Assembly (NCBI RefSeq): GCF_003576375.1
Contig: NZ_QWGE01000001.1
Location: 186,001-250,000, forward strand
Reading direction: 5' to 3'
DNA from: Pontibacter oryzae
Lineage (GTDB): Bacteria > Bacteroidota > Bacteroidia > Cytophagales > Hymenobacteraceae
Length of the DNA: 64,000 bases
Positions 37,467 to 46,303 of the stretch are shown piece after piece. The notes under the pieces are model-generated. The model ran no database searches, was not told the origin of the DNA, and saw only the letters and a list, made by a program, of their open reading frames with translations. Made by a program: the position numbers and the translations under genes. How positions within the stretch are numbered: the stretch's first letter is position 1; each line of letters opens with the position of its first letter.

Positions 37467-39373
37467 CCCCTCACCTCTAATTTCCCACTGTCTTGATACC
37501 GCAACTTACCTAAGTCAAGTAGCTCTCGGATCAGCTCCGTGACAGACTCTGCGTGCCGCGGCTCAAAATGCTGGAGCAATTCTTTTGGCATGCTGGGATT
37601 TTCCTGTACCAACTGCAAAACTTCGGAGCGCAGCGCGGTGCGGTCGTCCTGCGCCTTTTCTTTTTTCCGTGCCGCAAGGCAGTAATCACAGATGCGGCAA
37701 CGACTATCTGTTATTTCCCCGAAGTACTCTAAAAGCAACTGGGTGCGGCAACGGGTAGTAGTATGTACATACCGGCCCATTTCCTTTGCTTGAGACATGG
37801 CTCGCTCACGCAGGGAATTTAGCTTCTTTGTATTTAGGATTAGGCTTTCGGCAGCCTCGCGGGGAGCTGTAAACACTAGTTGCGGGGAATCGTGCTGCGG
37901 TTCGTAGCTGAGCACTCCCAGCTTGTGCAAATAAGTAAGCTTGCGCCGAAGATCCTGCTCAGGGATTTTCAGCAGTTCCGCCATCTTGCCTTCCCGAATC
38001 TTTACATAATTTATGAAGGCCTCCCCCCCATGCATCCGAAGTATGAGTTGTATGAGTTTATCATGCTCCGGGTTCTTTAACTGAAAGCTGTACAGCTCAG
38101 TATTCTCAAGCAGAAGCATCAACCGCGATGGCATGTAATAGCTTTCGTTTAGCTGTACGTACCCTTCAGACTCCAGCCTTTTTATGGCATGGTGCGCCTC
38201 CAACGCCGAGAGCTTATACTGCTTGGCAAACTCTGCAAGATCAAAATCGAAACTACTGAGCAAGCCACTGCCTACCGCCAGCTGATAGTAATTTGCCAAA
38301 CACTGATACACCCTTCTGATATAATCAACTGCCGGGTGTGCCTCAGCCACTTTGCGTTGGAGTTCGGCTGCATCATTGGGGCCACAAAGTATGGTGGCGT
38401 ATGCATACTTTTCATCGCGTCCAGCCCGACCTGCTTCCTGGTAATATGCCTCCAAACTTTCGGGCAAATCCAGGTGCACTACTAAACGCACATCCGGTTT
38501 ATCGATACCCATTCCAAAGGCATTAGTGGCGACAATCACCCGTACCTTATCTTCCAGCCACAGTTGCTGTACCTTGCTGCGCTCCTCAAACTTTAACCCG
38601 GCGTGGTAAGCACCAGCTGTAATGCCGCGGCTTTTCAAGAACTTTGCAAGCTCCACGGTTTGCCTGCGGCTACGCACATACACGATGCTTTGGCCCTGCA
38701 TGCGCTGCAGCACCTCAAGCAGCCGCTGCACCTTGTCTTCTGTGGCTAGGCAGGAATACGACAGGTTAGAACGCGCAAAACTCTTCTGGAAAACGTTCGG
38801 ACTCTTAAAATTTAGCTTATCCTGAATGTCAACTTTTACCTGCTCTGTTGCCGTGGCGGTGAGTGCAATCACAGGCACGTTGGGTAGTTCCTTCCGAAGC
38901 GCGGTAAGCTGCAAGTATGGCGGCCTGAAGTCATAGCCCCACTGCGAGATACAATGCGCTTCGTCTACGGCCAGCAAACTCACCTTCATGCGCTTTACCC
39001 GTTCCTTAAACAAATCGGTAAGCAAGCGCTCCGGCGATAAGTATAAAAACTTCACTGCGCCATAAACACAATTGTCGAAAGCAATGTCAATCTCCTTGCG
39101 ACTCATGCCAGAATATACCGCCACTGCTGATATACCACGTTTTTTAAGGTTCTCTACCTGGTCTTTCATCAGCGCAATAAGCGGGGTTATTACCAGACAA
39201 GTACCCTCCATAGCTAGGCCCGGCACCTGAAAACAAACTGACTTGCCTCCACCTGTTGGTAAAAGGGCCAACGTATCCTGGCCAGCAAGCACAGTGCGCA
39301 CAATGTCCTCCTGCAACGGCCTAAAGCTGTTGTAGCCCCAATAGGTTTTAAGAATGTGATGGACGTCTTGCAT
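37463..39373 (-). CDS. recQ: RecQ-family ATP-dependent DNA helicase
   Basis: A 636-residue 3'-5' DNA helicase of superfamily 2. Walker A is TGGGKSVCFQVPG, followed by the DEAH box VDEAHCISQWGYDFRPPY, SATGAYH-type motif IV region, and motif VI DLPESLEAYYQEAGRAGRD. The zinc cysteines C-x-...-SRCRICDYC lie near residue 570. The RQC winged helix is divergent and I see no HRDC domain. It acts in recombination and fork repair. Bacteroidota often carry more than one RecQ. Confidence 0.93.
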   Translation of the reverse strand: MQDVHHILKTYWGYNSFRPLQEDIVRTVLAGQDTLALLPTGGGKSVCFQVPGLAMEGTCLVITPLIALMKDQVENLKKRGISAVAVYSGMSRKEIDIAFDNCVYGAVKFLYLSPERLLTDLFKERVKRMKVSLLAVDEAHCISQWGYDFRPPYLQLTALRKELPNVPVIALTATATEQVKVDIQDKLNFKSPNVFQKSFARSNLSYSCLATEDKVQRLLEVLQRMQGQSIVYVRSRRQTVELAKFLKSRGITAGAYHAGLKFEERSKVQQLWLEDKVRVIVATNAFGMGIDKPDVRLVVHLDLPESLEAYYQEAGRAGRDEKYAYATILCGPNDAAELQRKVAEAHPAVDYIRRVYQCLANYYQLAVGSGLLSSFDFDLAEFAKQYKLSALEAHHAIKRLESEGYVQLNESYYMPSRLMLLLENTELYSFQLKNPEHDKLIQLILRMHGGEAFINYVKIREGKMAELLKIPEQDLRRKLTYLHKLGVLSYEPQHDSPQLVFTAPREAAESLILNTKKLNSLRERAMSQAKEMGRYVHTTTRCRTQLLLEYFGEITDSRCRICDYCLAARKKEKAQDDRTALRSEVLQLVQENPSMPKELLQHFEPRHAESVTELIRELLDLGKLRYQDSGKLEVRG

Positions 39374-39459
39374 GAGTAACTACACTTATCAGCACAAAAG
39401 TAAAGCATGATGCACAGAAAGCATTGCCACTTATACTATCTTTCTGCCACCAGACGTAT

Positions 39460-39488
39460 AAAAAAAGCCCACCTCGGTGGAGATGGGC
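39460..39488 (-). terminator. Rho-independent terminator
   Basis: GCCCATCT / AGGTGGGC hairpin (one G-T pair) followed on the minus strand by seven T's, after the gene ending at 39513. Confidence 0.85.
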
Positions 39489-39512
39489 CGTAATATGATG
39501 AAGTGTAAATTG

Positions 39513-40301
39513 TTAAGCTGCTGCAGATTGTCCGTCTTCTCGCTCTTCTATTACTTTTTTAAGCTTATCAATGGCCTGCGAAGCGCGTTCCTCGTCAAAG
39601 CGGTTAATATTCAGGAGCATCTTCGTTTTCTCCTGCCGCGTGATAGTTGGGTTGTTCAGCAAGCGAATTATTTCTTCTTTTTGCTTGGCAGAGGCGTACC
39701 TGACGCTCGCTGCCTGCTCAGCTGGCTCTTCAGAAACCGATTTTTCCGCAGTGGTAGCAGTAGATGATTTCATCGTTGCTTTTTTCTCTGTTGGCACTGC
39801 TGGCTTGGCGGTTTGCTCGTTGCCGCTATAGTCCATCTCCTCGGCAGGGGTTGGCTCGTAACCGGCAGCCCGAATAATCCATGCCAAGATATTACGGTAT
39901 GCTTTACCAATGGCACGGGTTTGGGCCATTGAGGCAATAGCAAACTCCTGATAGTACTTCTTGCCCTGCTCGCGGTTAGAGCATATTGCAAATCCTGCCC
40001 CTACAACCTGCTGGCTGCGCAGGTCTAACAAATTAACCTTAGCCTGATACTTTATCTCATCATCGGTGCTGATGTTCACCACGTGCTCCATCACTGGCAA
40101 AATACCCAACCGAGAGCCAGCATATTGCCAGCCTTCAACATTTACATACTCCTTACCCTGGATATTCTGATATAACCTGTTCTCTTTAATAAACTTTGCA
40201 AGGTCAACGGCCAGGTGAAGCGTTTCGTCAGATTTAGCGATATCATAGCTTTCAACCTTCGGTTTCTTCTGTACCTTTGTCTCTTTATTTGGTTGATTCA
40301 T
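39513..40301 (-). CDS. Phage-recombination-like protein (putative ssDNA annealing type)
   Basis: 262 residues. The core (about 20-155) has SYDIAKSDETLHLAVDLAKFI, YVNVEGWQYAGSRLGI and the segment QTRAIGKAYRNILAWIIRAAGYEPTPAEEM. I associate that segment with phage and archaeal proteins found in recombination gene sets. A low-complexity Thr/Lys/Glu linker follows (about 160-205), then a small helical domain (ASAKQKEEIIRLLNN...KLKKVIEERE). It is a single chromosomal gene here, next to recQ but separated by a terminator. The recombination role is inferred from motif resemblance only. Confidence 0.5.
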   Translation of the reverse strand: MNQPNKETKVQKKPKVESYDIAKSDETLHLAVDLAKFIKENRLYQNIQGKEYVNVEGWQYAGSRLGILPVMEHVVNISTDDEIKYQAKVNLLDLRSQQVVGAGFAICSNREQGKKYYQEFAIASMAQTRAIGKAYRNILAWIIRAAGYEPTPAEEMDYSGNEQTAKPAVPTEKKATMKSSTATTAEKSVSEEPAEQAASVRYASAKQKEEIIRLLNNPTITRQEKTKMLLNINRFDEERASQAIDKLKKVIEEREDGQSAAA

Positions 40302-40581
40302 ACTTATTTAGCTTTCATAGTTATGTTACATATATTAAACAGAACTGTGTAGCAAAAAGTGCAAAATATTCAAAAAAATACACATTTTAACTAACTGATA
40401 GCCAGATAGTTAAAATGTAATTTCGCATTTTTTAAACATTGCTGAATTTGCTCAGCTCAAAAGCTAAAAGTTGAACAAATAGAATAATGTGTACGATAGC
40501 AGTATTTAAAGAGTTGAGGCTGCATTTTTCAACCGTAATTACCTTATCAAGTACGCGGGCTAAAGGGAAGTATGGTTTATC

Positions 40582-41238
40582 TTAGTCAATCACGATCTGG
40601 CCATCCTTCATGACAAGGGTTCGGTCGGCCATACCTGCCAGCTGCTCGTTATGGGTTACGATTACAAAAGTTTGATTAAACTCATCGCGCAACCTAAAAA
40701 AGATATCGTGCAGTTCCTGCGCATTTTTAGAATCAAGGTTGCCGCTTGGCTCATCAGCAAATATTATTTTGGGGGAGTTGATTAGCGCCCGCGCCACTGC
40801 TGTGCGCTGCTGCTCCCCGCCAGACATTTCAGACGGTTTATGATCGAGCCGGTGGGAAAGGCCAAGCATTTGCAGCAGTTCCTCCGCACGTTGGCGCACT
40901 TCTTTCTCGGTACGCCCCGCCAAAAAACCAGGCAGGCAAACGTTCTCCAAAGCTGTAAACTCAGGCAACAGGTTATGGAACTGGAAGATGAAGCCGATGT
41001 GGCGGTTACGAAACTTGGCCATATCCGTGGCGTTTAGCCGTGCAATGTTGTTGCCATCAAAGAAAACCTCGCCGGAGTCTGCTGTATCCAGGGTGCCTAA
41101 AATGTGCAGCAACGTACTTTTTCCGGCCCCGGATGCTCCCACGATAGATACTACTTCACCGGCGGCAATCATTAAATCAATGCCTTTCAGTACCTCCAGC
41201 GAGCCGTATTTTTTATGAATGTTTGTTACCTGTAGCAA
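40582..41238 (-). CDS. lolD: ABC transporter ATP-binding protein, LolD type
   Basis: A 218-residue MacB/LolD-type ATPase. Walker [13 protein letters not shown]-loop [17 protein letters not shown], signature [16 protein letters not shown], Walker [13 protein letters not shown] and the H-loop VTHNE are all intact. LolD with LolCE releases lipoproteins from the inner membrane. LolCE is not adjacent, as is usual in this phylum, so a MacB-like role cannot be excluded. Confidence 0.85.
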   Translation of the reverse strand: MLQVTNIHKKYGSLEVLKGIDLMIAAGEVVSIVGASGAGKSTLLHILGTLDTADSGEVFFDGNNIARLNATDMAKFRNRHIGFIFQFHNLLPEFTALENVCLPGFLAGRTEKEVRQRAEELLQMLGLSHRLDHKPSEMSGGEQQRTAVARALINSPKIIFADEPSGNLDSKNAQELHDIFFRLRDEFNQTFVIVTHNEQLAGMADRTLVMKDGQIVID

Positions 41239-41372
41239 ATCTTTGAGATGATGGTTTTAAATATGCTGATCCAATAATCAATCCAAAGCTACAAAACAAA
41301 AAGGTATACTCGGTGCAGCAAGTATAAATTCTGAGAAAGCCGTACTTTGATTCAATCTTTTTGAAAGATCAT

Positions 41373-42422
41373 CTAGCTTACTTTTTCCTCTGAGGCGTCC
41401 AATGGTTTTTTCTCAATCAAATCTTTAATGTACAGCTCGTTGATAACGACCATTAAAACAGCTAGCAACGGTGCTGCCAGAAACAAACCCAGCCCTCCTT
41501 CCAGAATCCCTAAAATCACCTGAAAAAACAGCAACAATGCCGGCGGCAGATCCACGGTTTTCTGGAAGATAAGAGGCGTTATTGCATAACTCTCTATGAA
41601 TTGAATACCGCCGTAAATCAAAAGAGCATACATGACCACCTGCGGCCCCGCTGTTAAACCAACTAAGCCAATGGGTACAGCCGCAATCCAGGGGCCGATG
41701 TTTGGGACAAACGCAAATAGAAACGATATAAAGGCCATAGGCATGCCAAACAGGTTAAAAGCAATGGCTGTGCTTATGCCAATTATCGCCATTGCCAACA
41801 ACATGGCTAACAACCACTTCTGCAGCGTATCATAGCATTTACCCAGCACTTCCATGATACGGGAACGGTACCTGACTGCGAAGAGCTTTGTAAAACCAAC
41901 AGTGTATACCTTAGGGCTTATGGCAAAAAATATGGCTGTTACTATTACAATCAGGAAATCAGCAAGTATACTTAGCGTAACAGAGAATATCTGAGAAATA
42001 TTGGATAGCAAAGATTTCTTCTCGGGCAGCACGTTGCTAACATCATCTGGCACGCTTTGCAGCACAGTCTGCCCTAACCCAAAGGTTGCGAGCCAATCCT
42101 GCACCCGCGCAATAGCCTCCGGAGCGGTATCGCGCATTTCTTGAATTTGTCTGCTAACCGTTGGTGCCAGGAAGTAAAAAGAGGCCACCAGAAAACCAAA
42201 AACCAGTACCACTGCCAGTAACACACTCAGGCCCCAGCCGGACCGAAGTACGCGTACAAGCCAATCGGCGATGCTACAAAACAGCGTTGCCAGCAAAATA
42301 GCTGCAAACACCAGCAGAAAAAAGTGGCCGTGCGTGCCAAGCATATAAAATGCGGCTCCGACCAGCAGTACTATGGCAGCGGTGATTACCACCCTTTTTG
42401 AATAAGTATATATGTCAAGCAT
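41373..42422 (-). CDS. AI-2E family transporter
   Basis: A 349-residue membrane protein with about eight helices. It has the PerM/TqsA pattern: paired N-terminal helices, a soluble segment (residues about 80-140), then SPKVYTVGFTKLFAVRYRSRIMEVLGKCYDTLQKWL. The conserved FVPNIGPWIAAVPIGLVGL and ESYAITPLIFQKTVDLPP are present. Family members move autoinducer-2, sodium or other solutes; the substrate is unknown here. Monocistronic. Confidence 0.9.
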   Translation of the reverse strand: MLDIYTYSKRVVITAAIVLLVGAAFYMLGTHGHFFLLVFAAILLATLFCSIADWLVRVLRSGWGLSVLLAVVLVFGFLVASFYFLAPTVSRQIQEMRDTAPEAIARVQDWLATFGLGQTVLQSVPDDVSNVLPEKKSLLSNISQIFSVTLSILADFLIVIVTAIFFAISPKVYTVGFTKLFAVRYRSRIMEVLGKCYDTLQKWLLAMLLAMAIIGISTAIAFNLFGMPMAFISFLFAFVPNIGPWIAAVPIGLVGLTAGPQVVMYALLIYGGIQFIESYAITPLIFQKTVDLPPALLLFFQVILGILEGGLGLFLAAPLLAVLMVVINELYIKDLIEKKPLDASEEKVS

Positions 42423-42561
42423 CCGTATTATCTAGTAAAGTGACTTAAATCTTGTATAAACCTAATTCAACTTACTGCTTCGGGTGCTAACCCGTTACCT
42501 TTTGGATAATAATCGGGGCAGGCAGCACGCTATCGCAGGAAATATTTTAAAAACGCTTTAC

Positions 42562-42592
42562 TTGAATTTAAGGCGATAAAAGTTTACTTTCG
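42562..42592 (+). promoter_or_regulatory. Promoter of sucC
   Basis: TACTTTCG (42585-42592) is one change from TAnnTTTG, with TTG at 42562-42564, 20 bp upstream. The ATG follows 22 bp later. Confidence 0.5.
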
Positions 42593-42614
42593 TGCGTCCA
42601 TTAAAACTGAAAGC

Positions 42615-43811
42615 ATGAACATACACGAATATCAGGCTAAAGAAATTTTAAAGAGCTACGGAGTACGTATCCAGGAAGGTATCGTGGCCGACACGCCAGA
42701 CCAGGCAGTAAAAGCTGCCATGAAACTTACCGAGGAAACCGGTACAGGCTGGCACGTTATCAAGGCGCAGATCCATGCGGGTGGCCGTGGTAAAGGTGGC
42801 GGTGTGAAACTGGCTAAAAACCTGGACCAAGTAAAAGAAATAGCTGACCAGATTCTAGGCATGACCCTGGTTACGCACCAGACAGGCCCTGAAGGTAAGC
42901 TTGTGCAAAAGGTACTGGTAGCCCAGGACGTATACTACCCAGGCGATTCTGAGCCGAAGGAGTATTACCTGAGCATCCTGCTGGACCGCGCAAAAGGTCA
43001 GAACGTAATCATGGCCTCTACCGAAGGCGGTATGGACATTGAGGAGGTTGCTGAGAAATCTCCGGAAAAGATCATCAAAGAGTGGATTGACCCGGCTGTA
43101 GGCTTACAAGGCTTCCAGGCCCGTAAAATAGCATTTGCATTTGGCTTAGAAGGCGAGGCATTTAAGGAGATGGTTAAGTTTGTAACCAACCTTTACAAAG
43201 CATACGTGGAGACTGACTCTTCTATGTTTGAGATCAACCCGGTGCTTAAGACGTCAGACAACAAGATCCTGGCTGTGGACGCCAAAGTTGACCTGGATGA
43301 CAATGCCCTGTATCGCCACAAAGACCTGGCCGCCCTCCGCGACCTGTCTGAAGAGGATCCGTTGGAAGTTGAGGCAAGCGAATCTCACCTAAACTATGTG
43401 AAGCTGGATGGTAACGTTGGATGTATGGTAAACGGCGCCGGCCTTGCTATGGCAACTATGGATATCATTAAGCTTTCTGGCGGTGAGCCTGCTAACTTCC
43501 TTGACGTAGGGGGTGGGGCAAACGCACAGACTGTTGAAGCAGGTTTCCGCATCATCCTGAAGGACCCGAACGTGAAAGCTATCCTGATCAACATCTTTGG
43601 CGGTATTGTTCGTTGCGATAGAGTAGCAAATGGTGTAGTTGAGGCTTACAAAAACATCGGCGACATTAAAGTGCCTATCATTGTTCGCTTACAAGGTACA
43701 AATGCAGAAGAAGGTGCACGCATCATTGATGAGTCTGGCCTGAAAGTATACTCTGCCGTGGTACTAAAAGAAGCCGCTGAAAAAGTGAAGCAGGTTTTAG
43801 CACAAGCTTAA
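42615..43811 (+). CDS. sucC: Succinyl-CoA ligase (ADP-forming) subunit beta
   Basis: A 398-residue ATP-grasp subunit of the TCA-cycle enzyme. N-terminal [17 protein letters not shown], the ATP-grasp segment [31 protein letters not shown], and the C-terminal phosphate/CoA region [27 protein letters not shown] and [10 protein letters not shown] are all present. The alpha subunit gene sucD is not adjacent, so the enzyme is encoded at split loci. Confidence 0.97.
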   Translation: MNIHEYQAKEILKSYGVRIQEGIVADTPDQAVKAAMKLTEETGTGWHVIKAQIHAGGRGKGGGVKLAKNLDQVKEIADQILGMTLVTHQTGPEGKLVQKVLVAQDVYYPGDSEPKEYYLSILLDRAKGQNVIMASTEGGMDIEEVAEKSPEKIIKEWIDPAVGLQGFQARKIAFAFGLEGEAFKEMVKFVTNLYKAYVETDSSMFEINPVLKTSDNKILAVDAKVDLDDNALYRHKDLAALRDLSEEDPLEVEASESHLNYVKLDGNVGCMVNGAGLAMATMDIIKLSGGEPANFLDVGGGANAQTVEAGFRIILKDPNVKAILINIFGGIVRCDRVANGVVEAYKNIGDIKVPIIVRLQGTNAEEGARIIDESGLKVYSAVVLKEAAEKVKQVLAQA

Positions 43812-43821
43812 TACTGCTTCT

Positions 43822-43887
43822 GCTTTAAGTATAAAACCAAAGAAGGCTGCCGAAATCGGCAGCCTTCTTTGGTTTTATACTTAAAGC
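43822..43887. terminator. Perfect 31-bp inverted repeat, bidirectional terminator
   Basis: A 31-bp stem without a mismatch and a four-base AAAT loop lies between convergent sucC and the OsmC-family gene. Its arms include CAAAGAAGGCTGCCG and end in the AAGTATA word common in this genome. Confidence 0.9.
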
Positions 43888-43901
43888 TTAAATAAGCTAC
43901 C

Positions 43902-44318
43902 CTATACTACTTCTAGTTCCACCTCCACGTTACCGCGCGTGCCAATAGAATACGGGCAAATCTGATGTGCCTCGTCAACCATCTGTCTGGCTTTTTCCTG
44001 ATCCACTCCTTTCAGGTCAACGGCAAGTTTTACGCTTAGAGCATAACCCCCATCGTCGCGCTTGTTAAGATCTACATGCGCGGTGACAGTTGACTCCGGA
44101 TTAAGCCTTTCGTGATGTTGGCTGGCCACCACCAGCAACGCGCTCTGGAAACATGCCGAATAGCCTGCAGCAAACAGCTGCTCTGGATTGGTGCTTCCTC
44201 CCTGCCCTCCTAAACCTTCAGGCAATGCAAGTTTCATGTCAATAATTCCATCATCCGATTTAATTTGCCCACGGCGGCCTCCTGTTGCAGTTACTACTGC
44301 AGTATACAGTTTCTCCAT
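43902..44318 (-). CDS. Organic hydroperoxide resistance protein (Ohr/OsmC family)
   Basis: A 138-residue thiol peroxidase subunit. The peroxidatic Cys is in AAGYSACFQSALL (about residue 55) and the resolving Cys in AHQICPYSIGTRG (about 122), with the catalytic Glu in NPEQLFAAG. Ohr enzymes detoxify organic peroxides with dihydrolipoyl reductants. Usual length. No OhrR regulator is adjacent. Confidence 0.94.
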   Translation of the reverse strand: MEKLYTAVVTATGGRRGQIKSDDGIIDMKLALPEGLGGQGGSTNPEQLFAAGYSACFQSALLVVASQHHERLNPESTVTAHVDLNKRDDGGYALSVKLAVDLKGVDQEKARQMVDEAHQICPYSIGTRGNVEVELEVV

Positions 44319-44453
44319 AGTTATCAGTTATTTATGTGCTCTACCTTTTACGTAAAACAACCCGCTTTATGCAGGATTGTTTTATTAAACTGAAACAGCA
44401 AATAAAAGTGTAGAATTTTAATACCAGAAGTTTCATTTTGTGCGCATAGTTCC

Positions 44454-44461
44454 TATTTTTG
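44454..44461 (+). promoter_or_regulatory. -7 box of tRNA-Arg
   Basis: TATTTTTG matches TAnnTTTG, ten bases before the tRNA. Confidence 0.6.
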
Positions 44462-44471
44462 CATACCTATT

Positions 44472-44545
44472 GCACCCGTAGTTCAACTGGATAGAATATC
44501 GGATTTCGGCTCCGAGGGTTAGGGGTTCGAATCCTCTCGGGTGCA
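44472..44545 (+). tRNA. tRNA-Arg (anticodon UCG)
   Basis: All four stems fold: acceptor GCACCCG/CGGGTGC with discriminator A, D stem GTTC/GAAT, anticodon stem TCGGA/TCCGA around loop TTTCGGC (anticodon at 44506-44508), and T arm AGGGG-TTCGAAT-CCTCT. CCA is not encoded. It lies about 400 bp from the distal end of the cassette array, on the opposite strand. Confidence 0.97.
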
Positions 44546-44555
44546 CATAACTCCG

Positions 44556-44593
44556 AAAACGCCTTGTAAAGTATTTTTACAAGGCGTTTTTTT
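44556..44593 (+). terminator. Terminator of tRNA-Arg
   Basis: AAAACGCCTTGTAAA / TTTACAAGGCGTTTT stem followed by T's. Confidence 0.9.
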
Positions 44594-44955
44594 ATTGTTC
44601 AGAGCGGTATCTACATCCTTTTCTAAGCAAAGGCTTGGTGAACTAGCCAGTGACCTAGTTTCAAAATAAAAACAGGTCACGAATAGCAAGGTAAACCACT
44701 GATTAAAAGCCTACTACAAACAAGTTTCTCTACATGAAAGTGGTTTTTTTTAATAGGAAGAACAATAAGTATACATTCTCATTTTCTTTACTGGCTATTT
44801 TGAGCAAAGCCAAACTCAAAAAGTTAGTTAAGCCCTTATCCAAATCAGAGTTACCGTGAACAGGTAAACGGTTAACTTTATCTTGAAGTATATTCTGGTT
44901 AACGCTTTCTGAGGTAGCAACAAAGGACGGGCGAAAGGGTAAACAGTATCAATAC
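44594..44955. other. Intergenic region at the distal end of the cassette array
   Basis: 362 AT-rich bases with no supported ORF. Several GTTA/GTTAAC words occur, but I could not build an attC-like palindrome. It may hold a decayed cassette. Confidence 0.45.
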
Positions 44956-44999
44956 TAACATGGTGGCTTCAACTGTCGAAGCGGGTACAGACTAAGTTA
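44956..44999 (-). other. Degenerate attC-like site, cassette 11
   Basis: TAAC...GTTA ends enclose GGCTTC/GAAGC arms. The TAA stop of the lipoprotein gene is inside its edge. The core box does not match the far end of its cassette, so the site is probably decayed. Confidence 0.45.
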
Positions 45000-45578
45000 T
45001 TTTATTTCCATCACCTCCCCGCCATGGTTGGTGTACTTCCCTTTTTTCAGTTTCAAATCCCAGCGCCCTTTCTCGATTTCATACTCCCTGTCAAGCTGGT
45101 TTATCAACTTTTTCACCTGCTCAATTTCTGGGGTATCGGGCTGTTGGTACAACTCAGGATAGCTGTAAGTTCTTTCTCCCTTATTGTCATGGATAGCTAT
45201 AGACCAATAGTCACCGTCCAGCCAATGCACCTGATACCCGTCCATCGCTTCCGCTTTCTTCAAAAGCTCTCTCTCGTTCTTTATGACTTGATGTAAGGTA
45301 GAGGTAGTGGGTACTGTTTTTTTCATTAAAATAAGTTTGTTGTCTTTGAGGCGGTGAGTGTAGCGGTAAAGGTCAGTATTGCTCACGCCGTTCTTTTTGA
45401 GGCTATAGAATAGCTTTGATGCTATAGGGTTGGCACCCCTGAATGTTATTTCCATTAGTACAGAGTCCGCAGCGGCAAATGTCTCGGCTTGCGGTACTGA
45501 TACTTCTGACTTTTCTTCCCTTCCAAGAGAGCAAGCAGAAAGCGACACTACAAGACATATAGCTACAGTTATTCTCAT
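44997..45578 (-). CDS. Putative lipoprotein, cassette 11
   Basis: 193 residues beginning with a lipoprotein signal (ITVAICLVVSLSACSLG, modified Cys about residue 16). The mature part is hydrophilic with no known domain (FRGANPIASKLFYSLKKNG, GYQVHWLDGDYWSIAIHDNKGERTYSYPEL). Last gene of the array. Its stop codon lies in the attC-like site that follows. Function unknown. Confidence 0.65.
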   Translation of the reverse strand: MRITVAICLVVSLSACSLGREEKSEVSVPQAETFAAADSVLMEITFRGANPIASKLFYSLKKNGVSNTDLYRYTHRLKDNKLILMKKTVPTTSTLHQVIKNERELLKKAEAMDGYQVHWLDGDYWSIAIHDNKGERTYSYPELYQQPDTPEIEQVKKLINQLDREYEIEKGRWDLKLKKGKYTNHGGEVMEIK

Positions 45579-45596
45579 TCTATACTTTTTAATTTA

Positions 45597-45660
45597 GCCT
45601 AACGTGCTCGTGCAGCTCTTATGCTCGGCTACGCCTCGCCTATCAGCTGCACGAGTTTTT
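45597..45660 (-). other. attC-like site, cassette 10 (gene-less)
   Basis: A perfect 11-bp arm pair (CTCGTGCAGCT / AGCTGCACGAG) with a 23-base centre. The lower edge is GCCTAAC, matching RYYYAAC. The upper edge lacks a clear GTTA and abuts the next attC within a few bases. Confidence 0.6.
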
Positions 45661-45714
45661 ACTTAACGTACTTGGCTATAAGGCGGCGTAGCTGGCTTAT
45701 GGGTATGGTTAGCA
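45661..45714 (-). other. attC site, cassette 9
   Basis: TAAC...GTTA enclosing GGCTATAAG / CTTATGGG arms and the GGCGGCGTAGCTGG centre shared with other sites. Its GTTAGCA box nearly matches TGCATAAC left of the IS (one-base indel), the start of the same cassette. Confidence 0.75.
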
Positions 45715-45745
45715 AACGTTATTCTTTAACTTGTTAACTATCTGT

Positions 45746-45937
45746 TTAAATATAAATCACTTCCCCTGGTTTTGATTTCTTGATTTTGTTAATAATTTCT
45801 TTACCATGTTCTACTGAACGACAAGGAATGACTATTTTATTGGGTGAATTCTTAATTTCATTTAAGACAGCCAAATTTCCAGCCATCATTTTCTCAATCT
45901 TCAGGGTGCCAATGATTTTTGGCCTAATCAGTTTCAT
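45746..45937 (-). CDS. Small hypothetical protein, cassette 9, start uncertain
   Basis: 63 residues from the ATG at 45937 (KLIRPKIIGTLKIEKMMAGN, then NKIVIPCRSVEHGKEIINKI). The same frame stays open and protein-like for 25 codons upstream (QVVYIQPEQINLFPKFEAIN), directly up to the stop codon of the preceding gene, which is in the same frame. No ATG, GTG or TTG occurs in that stretch. The gene may have lost its start, use a rare one, or be separated from the gene above by a nonsense mutation. Function unknown. Confidence 0.5.
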   Translation of the reverse strand: MKLIRPKIIGTLKIEKMMAGNLAVLNEIKNSPNKIVIPCRSVEHGKEIINKIKKSKPGEVIYI

Positions 45938-46012
45938 CAGATTAATAGCTTCGAATTTTGGGAAGAGGTTTATTTGCTCAGGCTGTATGTAAACAACCTG
46001 ATATGGTATTAT

Positions 46013-46303
46013 TTAATTCTTTAGATGCTTTTTGTTGTCCTTTTTCTTATTTCTATTCTTAAAGTCACCTTCGAAAAATTGTCTTATCTTACTAAAGGGT
46101 GATAAACTATAATATGCTACAACTAAAAATATTAAACCTATCAAAATCAACAATTCTCCACCAAAACCTGATGGGGACAATGTCCTGCTATTAACACCAA
46201 TAGCCACAAGTTTGTATACAATCATCTTGATGCCCCAGATGATAAAAACTATTGCCATGATGAAGGATGATATAGTCCCTATCCTATCTTTTTTACCCTT
46301 CAT
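46013..46303 (-). CDS. Small membrane protein, cassette 9
   Basis: 96 residues with two membrane helices (FIMAIVFIIWGIKMIVYKLVAIG and LLILIGLIFLVVAYYSL) and a highly basic tail (NRNKKKDNKKHLKN). It overlaps the end of the upstream gene by 11 bases, so translation is probably coupled. No family recognised. Confidence 0.55.
   Translation of the reverse strand: MKGKKDRIGTISSFIMAIVFIIWGIKMIVYKLVAIGVNSRTLSPSGFGGELLILIGLIFLVVAYYSLSPFSKIRQFFEGDFKNRNKKKDNKKHLKN

Noticed and set aside
44472-44545. tRNA-Arg as the attachment site of an integrative element carrying the array
   Set aside because: No repeat of the tRNA 3' end was found near the integrase, and the cassette boundaries are explained by attC sites.
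44594-44955. GTTA/GTTAAC words as a further attC site beyond cassette 11
   Set aside because: No arm pairing of attC length could be built.
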